Source: Strobilurus pachycystidiatus
Lineage: Eukaryota; Basidiomycota; Agaricomycetes; Agaricales; Physalacriaceae
Assembly: GCA_019915135.1 (NCBI GenBank)
Contig: JAHLMK010000013.1
Span: forward strand, 434,001-498,000
Reading direction: 5' to 3'
DNA length: 64,000 nucleotides
Part shown: positions 34,430-45,500 of the stretch, in pieces
Layout of the letters: every line of letters starts with the position of its first letter
Numbering within the stretch: position 1 is the stretch's first letter
The notes under the pieces: generated by a model
Database searches by the model: none
Told to the model about the DNA's origin: nothing
The model's input: only the letters and a program-made list of their open reading frames with translations
Translations under genes and position numbers: made by a program

Positions 34430-34934
34430 AGAGTGTCTGGGAGGTCTCCTGTTATCCACCCCGAGGACGGCTTTGGGACATGGAGTTCACATATAGAGGT
34501 GTGCAGTTGTTATTGGGCGCTGTATGAGCTGGAGCACGTGAGAGTGCTGGCTCAGGTCTTAACAGCCAGCAATAAGCGCGTCGACAATTGTCGCAAGTTA
34601 TGAGACAACCACCACGGCTTGATAGTGTATTTTCATCCTGGTCGTTAGCCTGGTATGGGACACGGCGGATCGTAAAACCAGGTTTGGGCTGAGGAGGAGG
34701 CTTCCGATCAACAGGCTTCACAAGATAAAAAGGGTTTTCCAGAGCGCGTTGAGGACGTAGAGAGATGAATTGAACCCGACGCGCCGGTCCTCCTTTGGAT
34801 AATGACGGGGTCTGCTTTGTCCTCGCCATGGTGATCGTAAGAAAAGGGCGTGCAGGGTTGGAGACAAAAACAGAAGTTTGACCATGATCGCCCTCAGAGA
34901 ATTGTTTTCTCTCCTTCTCTCCACCACCATTCGT

Positions 34935-35160
34935 CCACGTCAAGCTCCAAACGGACTCGCTAGCTGCTCCAAACGGATAGACGTTGACAGCGCTGGTATC
35001 TTTCTCATTTTGCCGCTGGTTTCCGCTCCAAAAGGACGGATTCGCTGCTCCAAGCGGACAGGACCACTGTGCATCCTTTTTGCCTCCCTCAGCACTGAGA
35101 CTGGTTTCCGCTTCAAATAAACGGACTTGCTGCTCCAAATGGACAGAGCCATTCTCATTT
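34935..35160. repeat. three imperfect tandem repeats upstream of the H3-tail gene start
   Basis: The phrase TGCTCCAA followed by [AG][CAT]GGA recurs at about 34957-34977, 35047-35060 and 35131-35145. Each is part of a longer unit that also contains a second CGCT[CT]CAAA. The minus strand is open through them, in frame with the H3-tail start at 34829, but the sequence looks like a repeat-rich upstream region rather than conserved protein. Confidence 0.45.
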
Positions 35161-35246
35161 GTGTTAGTATTCCGTATCTTACTTGTTGGACTGAATATCC
35201 GTCGTCGTTGTCTGCTGGCACGTCGACCAAGGAGTTGCGTAGTCAT

Positions 35247-35715
35247 TCTATTTTTTACCCTTCAATTCTGACATTGTAGACACCAATTATCCCTTCTTCT
35301 ACATTCCACCACCTGCCTGCAGCCTCTGTTGTCTACGTTGCCGTTACTCACGGGTAGCGGTGCAGCACAACGCGGAGGGCCAGCACCACATATTGAATTG
35401 CGTGTGAGCAGCTTTTTGGCTGCTCATCCAAGCTTGAGTCAATGTTTGCCAAGCTCGAGTCGATGCGCGCCCTCATCATTTAGAAAATAGTTCAATTTTT
35501 GTCAATCTTATTGACAGTATTTAGGCAATGGCAGTACCTCAACGACAACGGAGATACTTCCTAAGACGTCTTTTATGTGGATTACAGTACCAAGACCAGT
35601 ATTTGCCGACGTCTGAAGCGCGAACCATTTGCCATCTATGCGCTACATGGTTGGCGCCGTTGTCATGCTTGTCAATGACATGCAGCGGGAGAAAGATACA
35701 AGATTGTATATACAC
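35247..35715. other. no gene recognised
   Basis: Spacer DNA between the upstream region of the H3-tail fossil and a second minus-strand coding relic. Frames here are short and without family signatures. A run CAGACGTCGGCAAATACTGG (minus) might be part of another exon of the relic at 35716-36000. Confidence 0.35.
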
Positions 35716-36000
35716 TTACTTGGATACGTTTAAACGTTGTTTTGAGGCTACTTCGTGTTGCTTCTTCGCCAATGTCCCTATAGCTGTTTCCAGACTCTTT
35801 TTCTTTCTACTCAGTTTCTTTGCTTTCTTTTTCGACAGTGCCTGTACTTCATAATGTAGCCCGTATTTTCGATGTGCCACATCTACTCTGCGCTCTTTAA
35901 AATTGCCTTCTCTCCACTCTTTCTTCTTTTGTTTGAGATTGGAGGTGTCTCTGATTTGTTTACAAATAGCATGATTAGTGTCAATCTGAAGCTGAATGAT
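35716..36000 (-). pseudogene. lysine-rich coiled-coil exon of an unidentified protein
   Basis: Read on the minus strand, one frame gives LQIDTNHAICKQIRDTSNLK, then KKKEWREGNFKERRVDVAHR and a KKKAKKLSRKKKSLETAIGT segment, strongly helical and Lys-rich. It ends at a good GTAAGT donor (about 35720). The upstream frame shifts near 35990. It looks like one exon of a decayed gene, possibly a transposon-encoded coiled-coil region. No function can be assigned. Confidence 0.35.
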
Positions 36001-36210
36001 TTGAAGTATGTTAGGATCGTTCTGTGCATAAAGAATGAATCTGTTACTTGTCTATCAGCTCTAAAATTTTGACAATAGAGAAACAGACTTTTTGATTCTG
36101 AAAATGCGTAGCTCTGCCTTACAACAATTTTTTGCTGAGTAACCTTGATATACTGTATCTCAAATATAGTCAGAGTACTGTGTATACGCATGCTAGTAGA
36201 AAGATACATA

Positions 36211-39200
36211 CAGCAATAATTCTCTACTCTTGTGTTTCACATTTTTGTACATGCCACTCAGCATACTGATCTGTCTAATTTGGTGGAACGATAGTTCAGA
36301 CATGGATGTACACAGACGGTACCTTTTTATTATAGATCAAAAGTGTGATCAGGCGAGAGATATGTTAATAAATCCAGAACCTGTTAAAAGAACAGCTTAA
36401 TGAAGGAATGATGTCATAGTCAGAGATGTTACGGACGCCACATATCATAGTAAAACTTGCTGACAGGGTCATGGGTATGTGCTGGCGTTTGAGCATTGTC
36501 AGTAATCAGAGAAACCATGATGATAGACGCCAGATGATCCGACTTAAACATCCATTTGAGATAACCTATATGCGCAAAATTATGCAACATGTCATGCATT
36601 TAATTATCTCATCAGATGTGTACGTACTATAAATCTGTTAATTCATTTTACCTTGAGTACATTTGAAGTTATTCTGTTCACACTTGCTTGCATACGACTG
36701 TATACATAGAGCTCACGGTCAAATCTGAAATATGTCAATAAATGTGCATCTTAATTATGATAACTTACGATGACATCTGCTTCCATGTTGCTCTGACACG
36801 CTTTATGCGCGCTTGATCCTGAAAACTGGGAATTTTGCAATTTCTAGATAAGACTCGAGTCCAAAATACACAATACATCCGACGAGAAATCATGAGATTG
36901 CCAGTAACAATACAGAGACCTTATTAGGGCAAGAATGAGCCTCCAGAAGAAATTCATCTTTGAATATCATCATCCAAAATGCCCACTTGAATTATCAAGT
37001 TAACATCACATATTCATTCTTAAAGAGAACTTGTTCAAGAAATGAACTTGAGTTCCAAGTAATTCGGACTCGACTTTGTCAGTACCGTTTATAGAAGACT
37101 GCAGCTTGATTAACTCATTTCCTGATAATGATTAAAATGAGATTACACTACAGAAGGGTCTAGGTCAGCATGAATAGGGATGAAAGCCCAGTAATGTTAT
37201 CACAAGATACAACTATCTTCTTATAATTCTGTGTCTAGAACTCATGATAGCACAAAATTGAGTGATAGCTAAGCTATTTGAAGAACAGATCTCAGGTAAT
37301 TAAATTTGATCTGAAATCAGTAAAGATTGAAACAAGAAGAACAGGTCAACGATCTATCATGGATCTTAAAGTGAATTCTTAAGCGAAATGAAACTCTAGA
37401 CTCAATTAAATAATCGAGATTGAATTGGTGACATAATTTGAAGAGTTTAAGTCACACAGAAGCACTAAAAACAATTAAGAGTTAAGAGAAGATGAACCCC
37501 ATATGAGAGATTCAACCAAAAGCACGCAAAGATGTCGCAATCCGAATTTGGAATTTGTAATTGTGGATCAACTCGAGAGGATTTGTCATGAATGAACTGG
37601 CATAATAAGAAAAATAGAAGCGCCTAGACTGATGTTTATAGCGTGGAAATTAACTTCAAGTTGCTACTAATTAGTAAGTTAAAATTAATATACAATAAGG
37701 ATTAGTTTGTATAAAAAAAATGTCATTATAATATAGTAATTTAGTTTAATGATTAGCAGCCACGAGCCCACATAGCTTTATTGTGGTAATCTAACTCTGT
37801 ACAAAATCAAATTTGATTTGCACGCACCCAAAGAAACTCAAATTTGAGTCAAACCTAAGAATCAAAAAATAAATTTAACGCACTAAAAGCAAGAATTTAG
37901 AAAAATGAACTTGATCAAAGAACAAAATTTCTTGAATTTAACATACTAAAGGCGGTGTTTCTGAGCATAATATCTCCCTAGAGACACTACAGAGACTTTG
38001 CAGTTTGAGTCAGCCTTTCTCTAGAAAGAACCGTTTAGTCACAAAAAGCGTTAACCAGCATAACCTCTTGCGAGTTCAAGTGCAATTTGAGCACGATTTG
38101 ATCTAAAACTCACGCAAACACTAAAACTTAAAGAATAAATTTATACTGAGATTATAAGAAACATACTAAGTGTGACAATAGATTATTGTGTTCTTGATAC
38201 AACTCCTCTAATGCGAGGATTGTGAAAGTTACATAGTTTAAGTTCAGTCAGAGGCTTGTGTGATGTTCTCTGAAAAACCAGATAATTTGTCAATTGATCA
38301 AAATTCCTACCACCTCCTTTAAACTCGCACTTTGTGCATACCTATGTTTCTGTTACGCAAGAACCTTGTTTAAAAATGTTGTGTTGGAATAAATCAAGCT
38401 TGATTTTCTATTGCAGAAACCCAATATTCCAAATCCGCAGAAACATTACTTTTATTCAGAGTATTAAAAGTTGTGTTGTTTGTTAGGTGTAATTCTACGT
38501 CTTTAAAATAACGTGCACATCAGCGCACACGGTTATTTCATCATGGAAGAGAACAACTTGTATGAGTTCTTCATTTTTGATATGTCCATTTCATAAAAAG
38601 GCAAACAAAGCTTCATATAAACGCGCAAATCAAGAGGAACATCGAAGAATGTCACAGATCCTTATACGTTCATTTAAACTTGATAGCTTGTGAGGCAAGA
38701 CAAAACATGTGAGAAAGTCTCATATCAGCTCGCGTAACAATTTCATTTATCTCATAAATGCCAGCAAAGTTGAAAAGTGTGAGCTCCTATTGCAGAAAGG
38801 GAACCAGAACATGTTTCAAACGCTTTAATTTCAGGTTCAAGTATTTTTTAATGAACTTGGGTGTGTGTGACAATCACTCTTGATAAGATTCCTTAACAAA
38901 CAATGGGAGGGTTTGCGAGTGACGCAAAGACAAATCATCATAAAAGTAAAAAGCATGGGTAGGAGAACAAATAGATGAGAGAATTGTGTTTTTGCACAAG
39001 AAATTGAGATTTGTAACCTATCCGTACTGATGATATGTTGTTAGTGTATTGAACTATAGTAGAATGTAGTATCCACCCCAACGTTACTATTCATGCTGTT
39101 GACTGAGAGAACATGGTTCTCAAAATCAAAAACAATAATAATCACGTAGTCTCAGCTCGTAGAAGATACCTTAAATACAATGCGAGTCCACAAGTCCTTT

Positions 39201-40649
39201 GTATAAAGGTTAATTGAATCATGTAGAAGTGGGCGTACGACAAAGAATTTATCATTGAAAAGTGAAAAGTGGAAAGACATATAGTCTTGAATGATATATG
39301 AGTGAGAGTAGTTGAAGTTTAGCTGATTTGAATGCCACAGATGTGCTAGATTTTGACAGTTCAGGAACAACATGTTTAAGCGAGTATAAATTTTGTTGAG
39401 TCTATGAAGACCACAGAAGATAGGTCTGTCAAATGTAGGACGACGGATTTACAAGTGTAGCATATGTGAATATGAGGCTGTGAGGCTTGTCATAATCACT
39501 CACATATTGTACTTCTATATTTACACGGAAAATATGGTGAAAAAATCACTGCGTTTTCTGCTTTCTGATAGAAGTCGGATAGGTGATCTACAGACTAGTA
39601 ACAGACAGAGTCCTTAGACAGTGAAACAGCTCAAGCTATCCGGCATTGGACCGTATAACGCGTAAGACTACATGAAAATGATAACTGTGGGTAAAAGACT
39701 GTTGACACCCAAAGTACCGGTACCTTATAGTCATGATGATCAATCTTTGTTACCTGAGCTGTACAGGACCATGATAGTCCACTTGTCGTGACATTATAGA
39801 TCCTAAATATGTTCACCTGAAGCTATACTGTGGCAACGCCACCCCGCGCTGCCCTTCTAGTTGAAACCTGAAACATATGAAACAGTTGAAGACAAATTTT
39901 TATTTGCTCTAATATTTACTGTACTCTTCTCTATTCTCTACAAGCTATTTGTTCCCTTATTATACATTATTTCTCCATTTTACATTTGATACTTAAGTAC
40001 ATGAAAGAAACGATTTGAGCTTGTCGCAGTCTTGAGATTGAGACTAAGGTTAGGGTTTCTGCTCATCGTTAGTACGGAGGCTCGTACGGTTTTCTAATGG
40101 GGAAATGGCAGTGAGCTCAAAGATTTGGGAAGTTTGACGATAGCACTTAACATATTAGAGTCTGATTCGCATATACCCTTTATAAATAGTCATGGAATGA
40201 ATGAGCACATAGAATAATAAAAAATAATGCGCACAAAGAGTATCATTCACCAACTGGCAAGTGGGACTGACGCTGGGGCCTCAGACCTGCGACCACAATT
40301 GGTACAAGCCGCCTGGCATGTCTTATATATTAAATCTCATTCAGGAACAGTGATAGGCACGGAATATAGTCTGAGTAGCCTTAGTGTATTAGTCGACGTA
40401 TCCCAGCTCTCAAAGATTATAGCTGAGGTATCACACTTTAGACAGGTAAAGATTGTTTGCAACTAGATAGGTGTAAGTGTCATGAACATGCTGACCTGAG
40501 CAGCATCAAACAGACCGTCAAGTCTATCACATCAGGGGTATTTATAAGTATACACCCAGATATACTTGAGCTAGCTAGCTATACGTTACTGACACCCCAC
40601 CAATAGGATGTCTGATGGAAAGTAGAAAACGCAGTGAATATAAAATTTA
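36211..40649. other. 4.4 kb AT-rich, gene-free stretch
   Basis: No frame longer than 80 codons and no family signature was seen on either strand. Short words such as AAATTTGA, TTGAACTTGA and CAAGTT recur in both orientations at 36980-38160, which could reflect old MITEs. I could not pair termini with target duplications. It is the only long stretch in the repeat-rich part without a recognisable element. Confidence 0.5.
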
Positions 40650-40808
40650 TTTAGCATTCTTTCACTTTAAAAATGATAAAATTATCATAAAATTGAATAA
40701 AAATATGATGAATATATCTGATTATAACAAGGTGTAGCATATATCTATATTATTTTCATGTATTTTTATAATATTTTCATTATTTTTGAAGTGAAAATAT
40801 GCTAAAAC
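40650..40808. repeat. AT-rich inverted repeat, possible small MITE
   Basis: The left arm TTTAGCATTCTTTCACTTTA (40650-40669, continuing AAAATGA) pairs with a right arm ending GTGAAAATATGCTAAAA (40791-40807) with a few mismatches. The loop is about 95 bp of very AT-rich DNA. No convincing target duplication was found. Confidence 0.4.
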
Positions 40809-40849
40809 TCTTTCATTCTTACACCATATTTCAGGCATAAATATAATAT

Positions 40850-41726
40850 GTTTCATGCAGTATCAGGCTGTTTGACATAGAAGCGAGGCGCATTCTTGTC
40901 ACGCTGAGTGGATAGTAAACCAAGACCAGTGGCAGCCATTGCAGTGACTGGTGGTAGCGGAGGAAGTGGAGGTACTAGTTGTGTGGAAGAAACAAGCAGA
41001 ATATGTGGAGACAGAGAGAGGAACTCTATTGTTGCAACAGGGAAAGCAAGAAGAGAAACAGCTATTGGATAGACAGAAAATGTGAATTTAATGTGTAGTG
41101 GTGGAGGGAGAGAAAGAAGTTCAAAGGGTCGCAAAAAGAGGTCAAGAACGTCTTCAGACTCTTTCTAAACGAGGGGGAGGAGCGATAAACAGAACATCGG
41201 GCTGTAGGGAGGAGAAATGGATGAAGATGTGTTTGACTCTGGCGGAAGGGGTTCGACTAGTTCTTGACTCCGTGCGACAGCGGGATGTGCGACAGCAGCG
41301 TATGCAACAACAGCGCATGCACGTGCATGAGCTCTATCTTCCCTCAAGATTTGTTCGGGATCATTGATGAGAGCAACCAAGGACGGGTGACTATGACAAG
41401 TAGAACAGAACGTCAGCTTGGTATCAACACGGGTGGGAGAATACTAATGAAACAGAGGAACATCAGCATTTTTGAAGACTGGTCAATATTTGACAAGTGG
41501 TGAGCTTCAGATATAAGTATAGAGACTTGTTGTCGTTCTGACTTGTACTCGGACTGAGAATGAGAAAAATAAGTGGAATAATAGTCGTACAGTACAGCTA
41601 CCTACAGCCTATATACTTCCACTCATACTTTGAGGTGCTATTATGAAGATGTGAGACGTGTGTCAGCGTTGAGCCTATTGGTTTATAACAAGAGCGCACG
41701 AGGCAATGACTGAAGAGCGGTGTAAG
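40850..41726. other. unassigned; possible gag-like relic on the minus strand
   Basis: Minus-strand frames at 41380-41165 (INDPEQILREDRAHARA, Ala/Val-rich) and 41134-40853 (ending STQRDKNAPRF) have the composition of a Gypsy gag N-terminus, but no diagnostic motif is present. The rest has no recognisable content up to the truncated LTR copy C. Confidence 0.3.
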
Positions 41727-42549
41727 GACCAATGGCAGCCCGCCGATCGGGCGCCCCGCCCCTTGAAACAGTGGATTAAGTGTCTTCCATCGCATCCGAC
41801 ACAGTGGGAGCTCTGACTCAGTCAGTAACCAATTTGGGACACTAGAATGGTATATAAGTCGAAGTACATTCACCTATGTACTTCAGAGCTGGACATTATT
41901 GCATCTGCGCTATTGTATATTCCTTCGCAGTATCCTTTGGCATCTTGCCTCTGCCATTGGGGAATTGCTCTCTAAGGGGCCCTCTCTCATTGTACGCTTC
42001 ACTCTCTGCTGAATTGTACTCTTACTCGTCATCCTCTCCTTCCTCTCCACTATCCTTTTGCCACAGGATTGTCCTTGCGTCACTGAGTACGCCGTCGACA
42101 TGCCATGCAACTGGACGCTCGCTCTCATTGATGGTATCCCGTGGGGATCTCTGTTGAGTGGGTCAGGGATGAAGATGGATGGATCTCTCGGACACTGGCT
42201 GTACGTTTGCTCTCGTCGAGGACGAGGCAATGGTGCAGTCACTGTTGGATTGCTGTCTATGCACCGAGGGTGCTAGACATTGATCCCCGCTTGTGTAGCG
42301 CTACCCCAATGGAGTGTAATGAGTGGCGCAGGTGAATAGGATCCACAACGACACAATGGGTCTACCGTTGAGCAAGACAACGGCTAGACAAGATGAACAG
42401 GAGTCTTGCTAGGCAGAGTGCCTAGGAGGTCTCCTGGCCTCCACCCCGAGGACGGCTTTGGGACATGGGATTCACATATGGAGGTGTGCAGTTGCCGTGT
42501 GGCGCTGTATGAGCTTGAGCACGTGAGAGTGCTGGCTCAGGTCCTAACA
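41727..42549 (+). mobile_element. LTR-1 copy C, 5'-truncated (823 bp)
   Basis: This matches LTR A from 23209 to its end with the same length (823 bp) and very few substitutions, including the TATA box at 41851-41858. The first 714 bp of the LTR are missing. The 3' end GGTCCTAACA directly abuts gag-like coding sequence of Gypsy 1. That sequence is not a primer-binding site, and Gypsy 1's own 3' LTR is different. Copy C is therefore an independent insertion, not the 5' LTR of Gypsy 1. Confidence 0.85.
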
Positions 42550-42551
42550 CC

Positions 42552-45500
42552 GATGCAATTCAACAGATTAGCAACACGGCCAACTTGCTCCGTGGCCTGC
42601 AGGGAGATGAGAAGGCACAGGTCTTAGCTTTCTTAAAGGATGTCGCTGGCCTGGATTTTTAGAACGCTTCCCTACCCCGACGTTAGGAGGAGCCGTACAC
42701 AATTCTGTGACAAATTTTACCAATCAATTCTCTGTGTTATCAACCCTCTGTGAGCGTACCCATCCCAAAGAACTTCAAAATGTCAGCAGTCACCCAGAAC
42801 CAACAGACACCCTCAATCACACTGGAACTTGAATTCATTGGCAAAATCACCGGCAGAAAAATTGTTGCCCAAGCTCTAATTGATAGCGGCGCTGAAGGTA
42901 TTATTATCAACGCCCGCTATGCAAACCAGCATCATTTCACCCTCATGCCCCTTTCCTTCCCTTTCCCTGTTTGCAACGTTGACGGCACTGAAAACGTCAT
43001 GGGCTGGGTTCGACACTATACTACCCAGCGCATCCAGATTTCATAGCCAAAACAGTCATTCCTATCACGAAGAGTTAATCGAGCTTTACGTCACTGACAT
43101 TGGTAATCACGACGTTATTCTTGACACTGACTGGCTCGACGAACACAACCCAGAAATAGACTGGGCTGGTGTCCAGATAGATTTCACTTGCTGTCCCAAC
43201 TCCTGCACCCTCAAGAATCCCCCGGTGACTGACGTACGTGCTCATGCTAAACGCATCCCCATTACCACTAAACGCTTTCCTCACGACCCTTGTCTTCATC
43301 ATCGAGACTACCAAGTTCAATGGAAAGATTGCAAAGGCAACCTCCGGCCCGTCCCAGTCCAGCGTACGGCCGGAAAACGTCGAAGCATCCGACCCCGCAT
43401 TTACAATCAGGTTCAAATTCCCGTTGTTTTGTTCACTGAGGACGATGAAGAAGAAGTGGAGGTCCCAAGAGAATGGGAAGAGCAGATGTACACTCAGGTG
43501 TTCCGGGATGACTATCCCCGTCCGGTGCGAGATCCACAAACTTCTAATGGTCCTTCTATTCAAATACGTGCTGGATTTAGTAAGGCGCAGGAACTTGCCG
43601 AAGCTAGTCAAATGCTCAAGGACAGCCGTCCTCTCGCTGAGCGTATTCCTTCTCAGTATCATGCCTATCTCACTGTTTTTGACAAGCACACATAGGACCG
43701 GCTTCCCCAACACAGCCCCTGGAATCATGCCATTGATCTTAAACCCGGTTTCCAACCCAAACCTTGCAAAACCTACCCATTGTTCCCAACCGAGCAAGCT
43801 GAACTCAACGCATTCCTCGATGAAAATCTGGCAAAGGGATATATACGTCCCTCCAAATCTCCCATGGCGAGTCCTTTCTTCTTTGTCAAAAAGAAAGACG
43901 GAAAACTACGCCCCGTTCAGGATTATCGTAAACTCAATAAAGGCACCATCAAGAACGAGTATCCACTCCCGCTCATTGGGGAATTGATTGATAAACTCAA
44001 AGGCGCCCGCTACTTCTCAAAGGTAGACCTTTGTCAAGGCTACAACAATTGCCGACTCAAAGAGAGAGACGAGTGGAAAGGCGCGTTCAAGACAAATTGC
44101 GGCCTGTTTGAACCCTTGGTGATGTTCTTTGGTCTTATGAATTCCCCTACCACGTTTCAAGCAATGATGAATACCATTCTCAAGGACCTGATCAACTCCG
44201 GCAAAGTTGTTGTATACATGGACGACATCTTGATCTTCACCAAGACCTTAGAAAAACACCGCAAGGCCATCTTGTAAGTTCTCCAGCGCCTGAAGGAGCA
44301 TGATCTCTATGCTAAGCCCGAGAAGTGCACCTTCAAAGCTGAGTCTATTGAATTTCTTGGACTCATCATCTCTCACAACAAACTTCGCATGGACTCAGTC
44401 AAGGTAGACGGTGTTGCCAAATGGCCGTTACCTCAGAATGTCAAGGACGTTCAATCATTCCTTGGCTTTGGGAACTTCTACCGCCGTTTCATCGAAGGAT
44501 TCTCTCGGATTGCGCGCCCCCTGTTTGATCTCACCAAGAAAGACAAACCATGGGTCTGGAAACCGGAGTGTCAAGAGGCCTTTGAGGCACTTAAAGATGT
44601 GTTCACATCGTCACCCGTCCTTATCATGCCTAACCCGGATAAACCCTATCGTGTGGAAGTAGACGCTTCTGACTATGCCACGGGTGGAATTCTCTCCTAG
44701 ACGGGTGACGACAACCAATGGCATCCTGTTGCCTATATCTCTAAGTCCCTCTCTGAACCTCAACGCAATTATGACATTCACGACAAGGAACTTCTTGCTA
44801 TCATCCGTGCTCTGGAAGCCTGGTGTCAGTACTTTGAAGGATCGGCACATCAAGTGAATATTCTCACTGGTCACAAGAACCTTGAGTATTTTGCCAACTC
44901 GCAGAAGCTCAGCCGACGACAGACTCGTTGAGCATTATTCCTCACTCGCTTTGATTTCACTCTCACTCATAAACCTGGCACTCAGAACCGTAGCAACCCA
45001 CTCTCCTGCCGTGCGAATCACAAAGAGGGGGTCGATGACGCCAACATTGACAGGGTTCTCCTTGATCCAAAGTTCTTCCGGATTCGCGCTACCAGACCCG
45101 GAGAAGTTGTGGCCGTTGGAGACGCTGAACTGCGACGACGTATCCGGGAATGTCCAAATAGGGACGCTGAGGTCCGTGGTGCGTTAGAAGTCATTCTTTG
45201 CAATGGCCCTCGTTTGCTGGTCAAAAATCTACAGGAGTGGAACTACAAAGATGGACTAGTCCTCTTTTGTGGTAAGGTCTATGTTCCCGACGACCTATAG
45301 TTACGGCGAGACATTGTCAAGATGCATCACGACTCTCTTGGTCCTGGACACCCTGGACGCTTCAAGACTTATGAACTTCTCAGTCGAGAATTCTGGTGGC
45401 CAGGCATGTCTGTCTTTGTCCGCGACTATGTTGATGGCTGTGCTACTTGTCAGATGACTAAGCCCAGGAATCATCCGGCACACGTTCCTCTTGTCCCCAA

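Larger units (their letters stand above)
25119..34564 (+). mobile_element. solo LTR B (family LTR-1) carrying eight nested insertions
   Basis: The LTR begins TGTCATGATGCG at 25119 and ends GGTCTTAACA at 34564, with a 5-bp duplication ACCAG/GCCAG (25114-25118, 34565-34569; one mismatch). It spans 9446 bp. Subtracting the nested elements and their duplications (a mariner-like MITE, Harbinger, hAT C, solo LTRs D and E, hAT F with a second mariner-like MITE inside, and hAT G) leaves about 1564 bp, close to the 1537 bp of LTR A. The LTR itself landed in a Cys-rich exon of the H3-tail gene, and removing it restores the frame CRRAYCWCTPKNEK. Confidence 0.9.
21715..34829 (-). pseudogene. histone H3-tail-mimic gene fossil, split by LTR A, a hAT MITE and LTR B
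   Basis: Four minus-strand segments (34829-34565, 25118-24726, 24278-24037, 22494-21715) rejoin at target duplications into one gene. The start is MARTKQTPSLSKGGPARR, which equals the H3 tail at 11 of the first 17 positions (H3 numbering), keeping K4 but not K9 or K14. A Pro-rich linker leads to CLITCDNCRRAYCW, completed across LTR B as CTPKNEKDTPGCLLISFDGD and FQCANCHF, a Cys-rich zinc-like module. Then come WNISLSLVIFHVTLSQNF, INGGAVKAIYGSFFDHFKHK, SKFAQVLVELNAYVELLR, an intron, YSTPDKGDLHVGSSDTPVAY, CCGGPWIRSKAEQDIHCF, SECALGLE-like PLECALGLETVVCILYDGHD and a last piece GGGDYWVEKSVIPEV ending TAG at 21715. I recognise this as a recurrent mushroom hypothetical-protein family of unknown role. 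Small frameshifts occur besides the insertions. Confidence 0.7.

Noticed and set aside
40250..40330. A second tRNA-like segment (minus strand, GGTCGCAGGTCTGAGGCC)
   Set aside because: Only a weak B-box-like word is present. No A box at the right distance or pairing arms could be drawn.
41727..42549. Copy C as the 5' LTR of Gypsy 1
   Set aside because: The sequence after it is gag coding, not a primer-binding site, and the LTR following pol (46685-47222) is unrelated in sequence and length.
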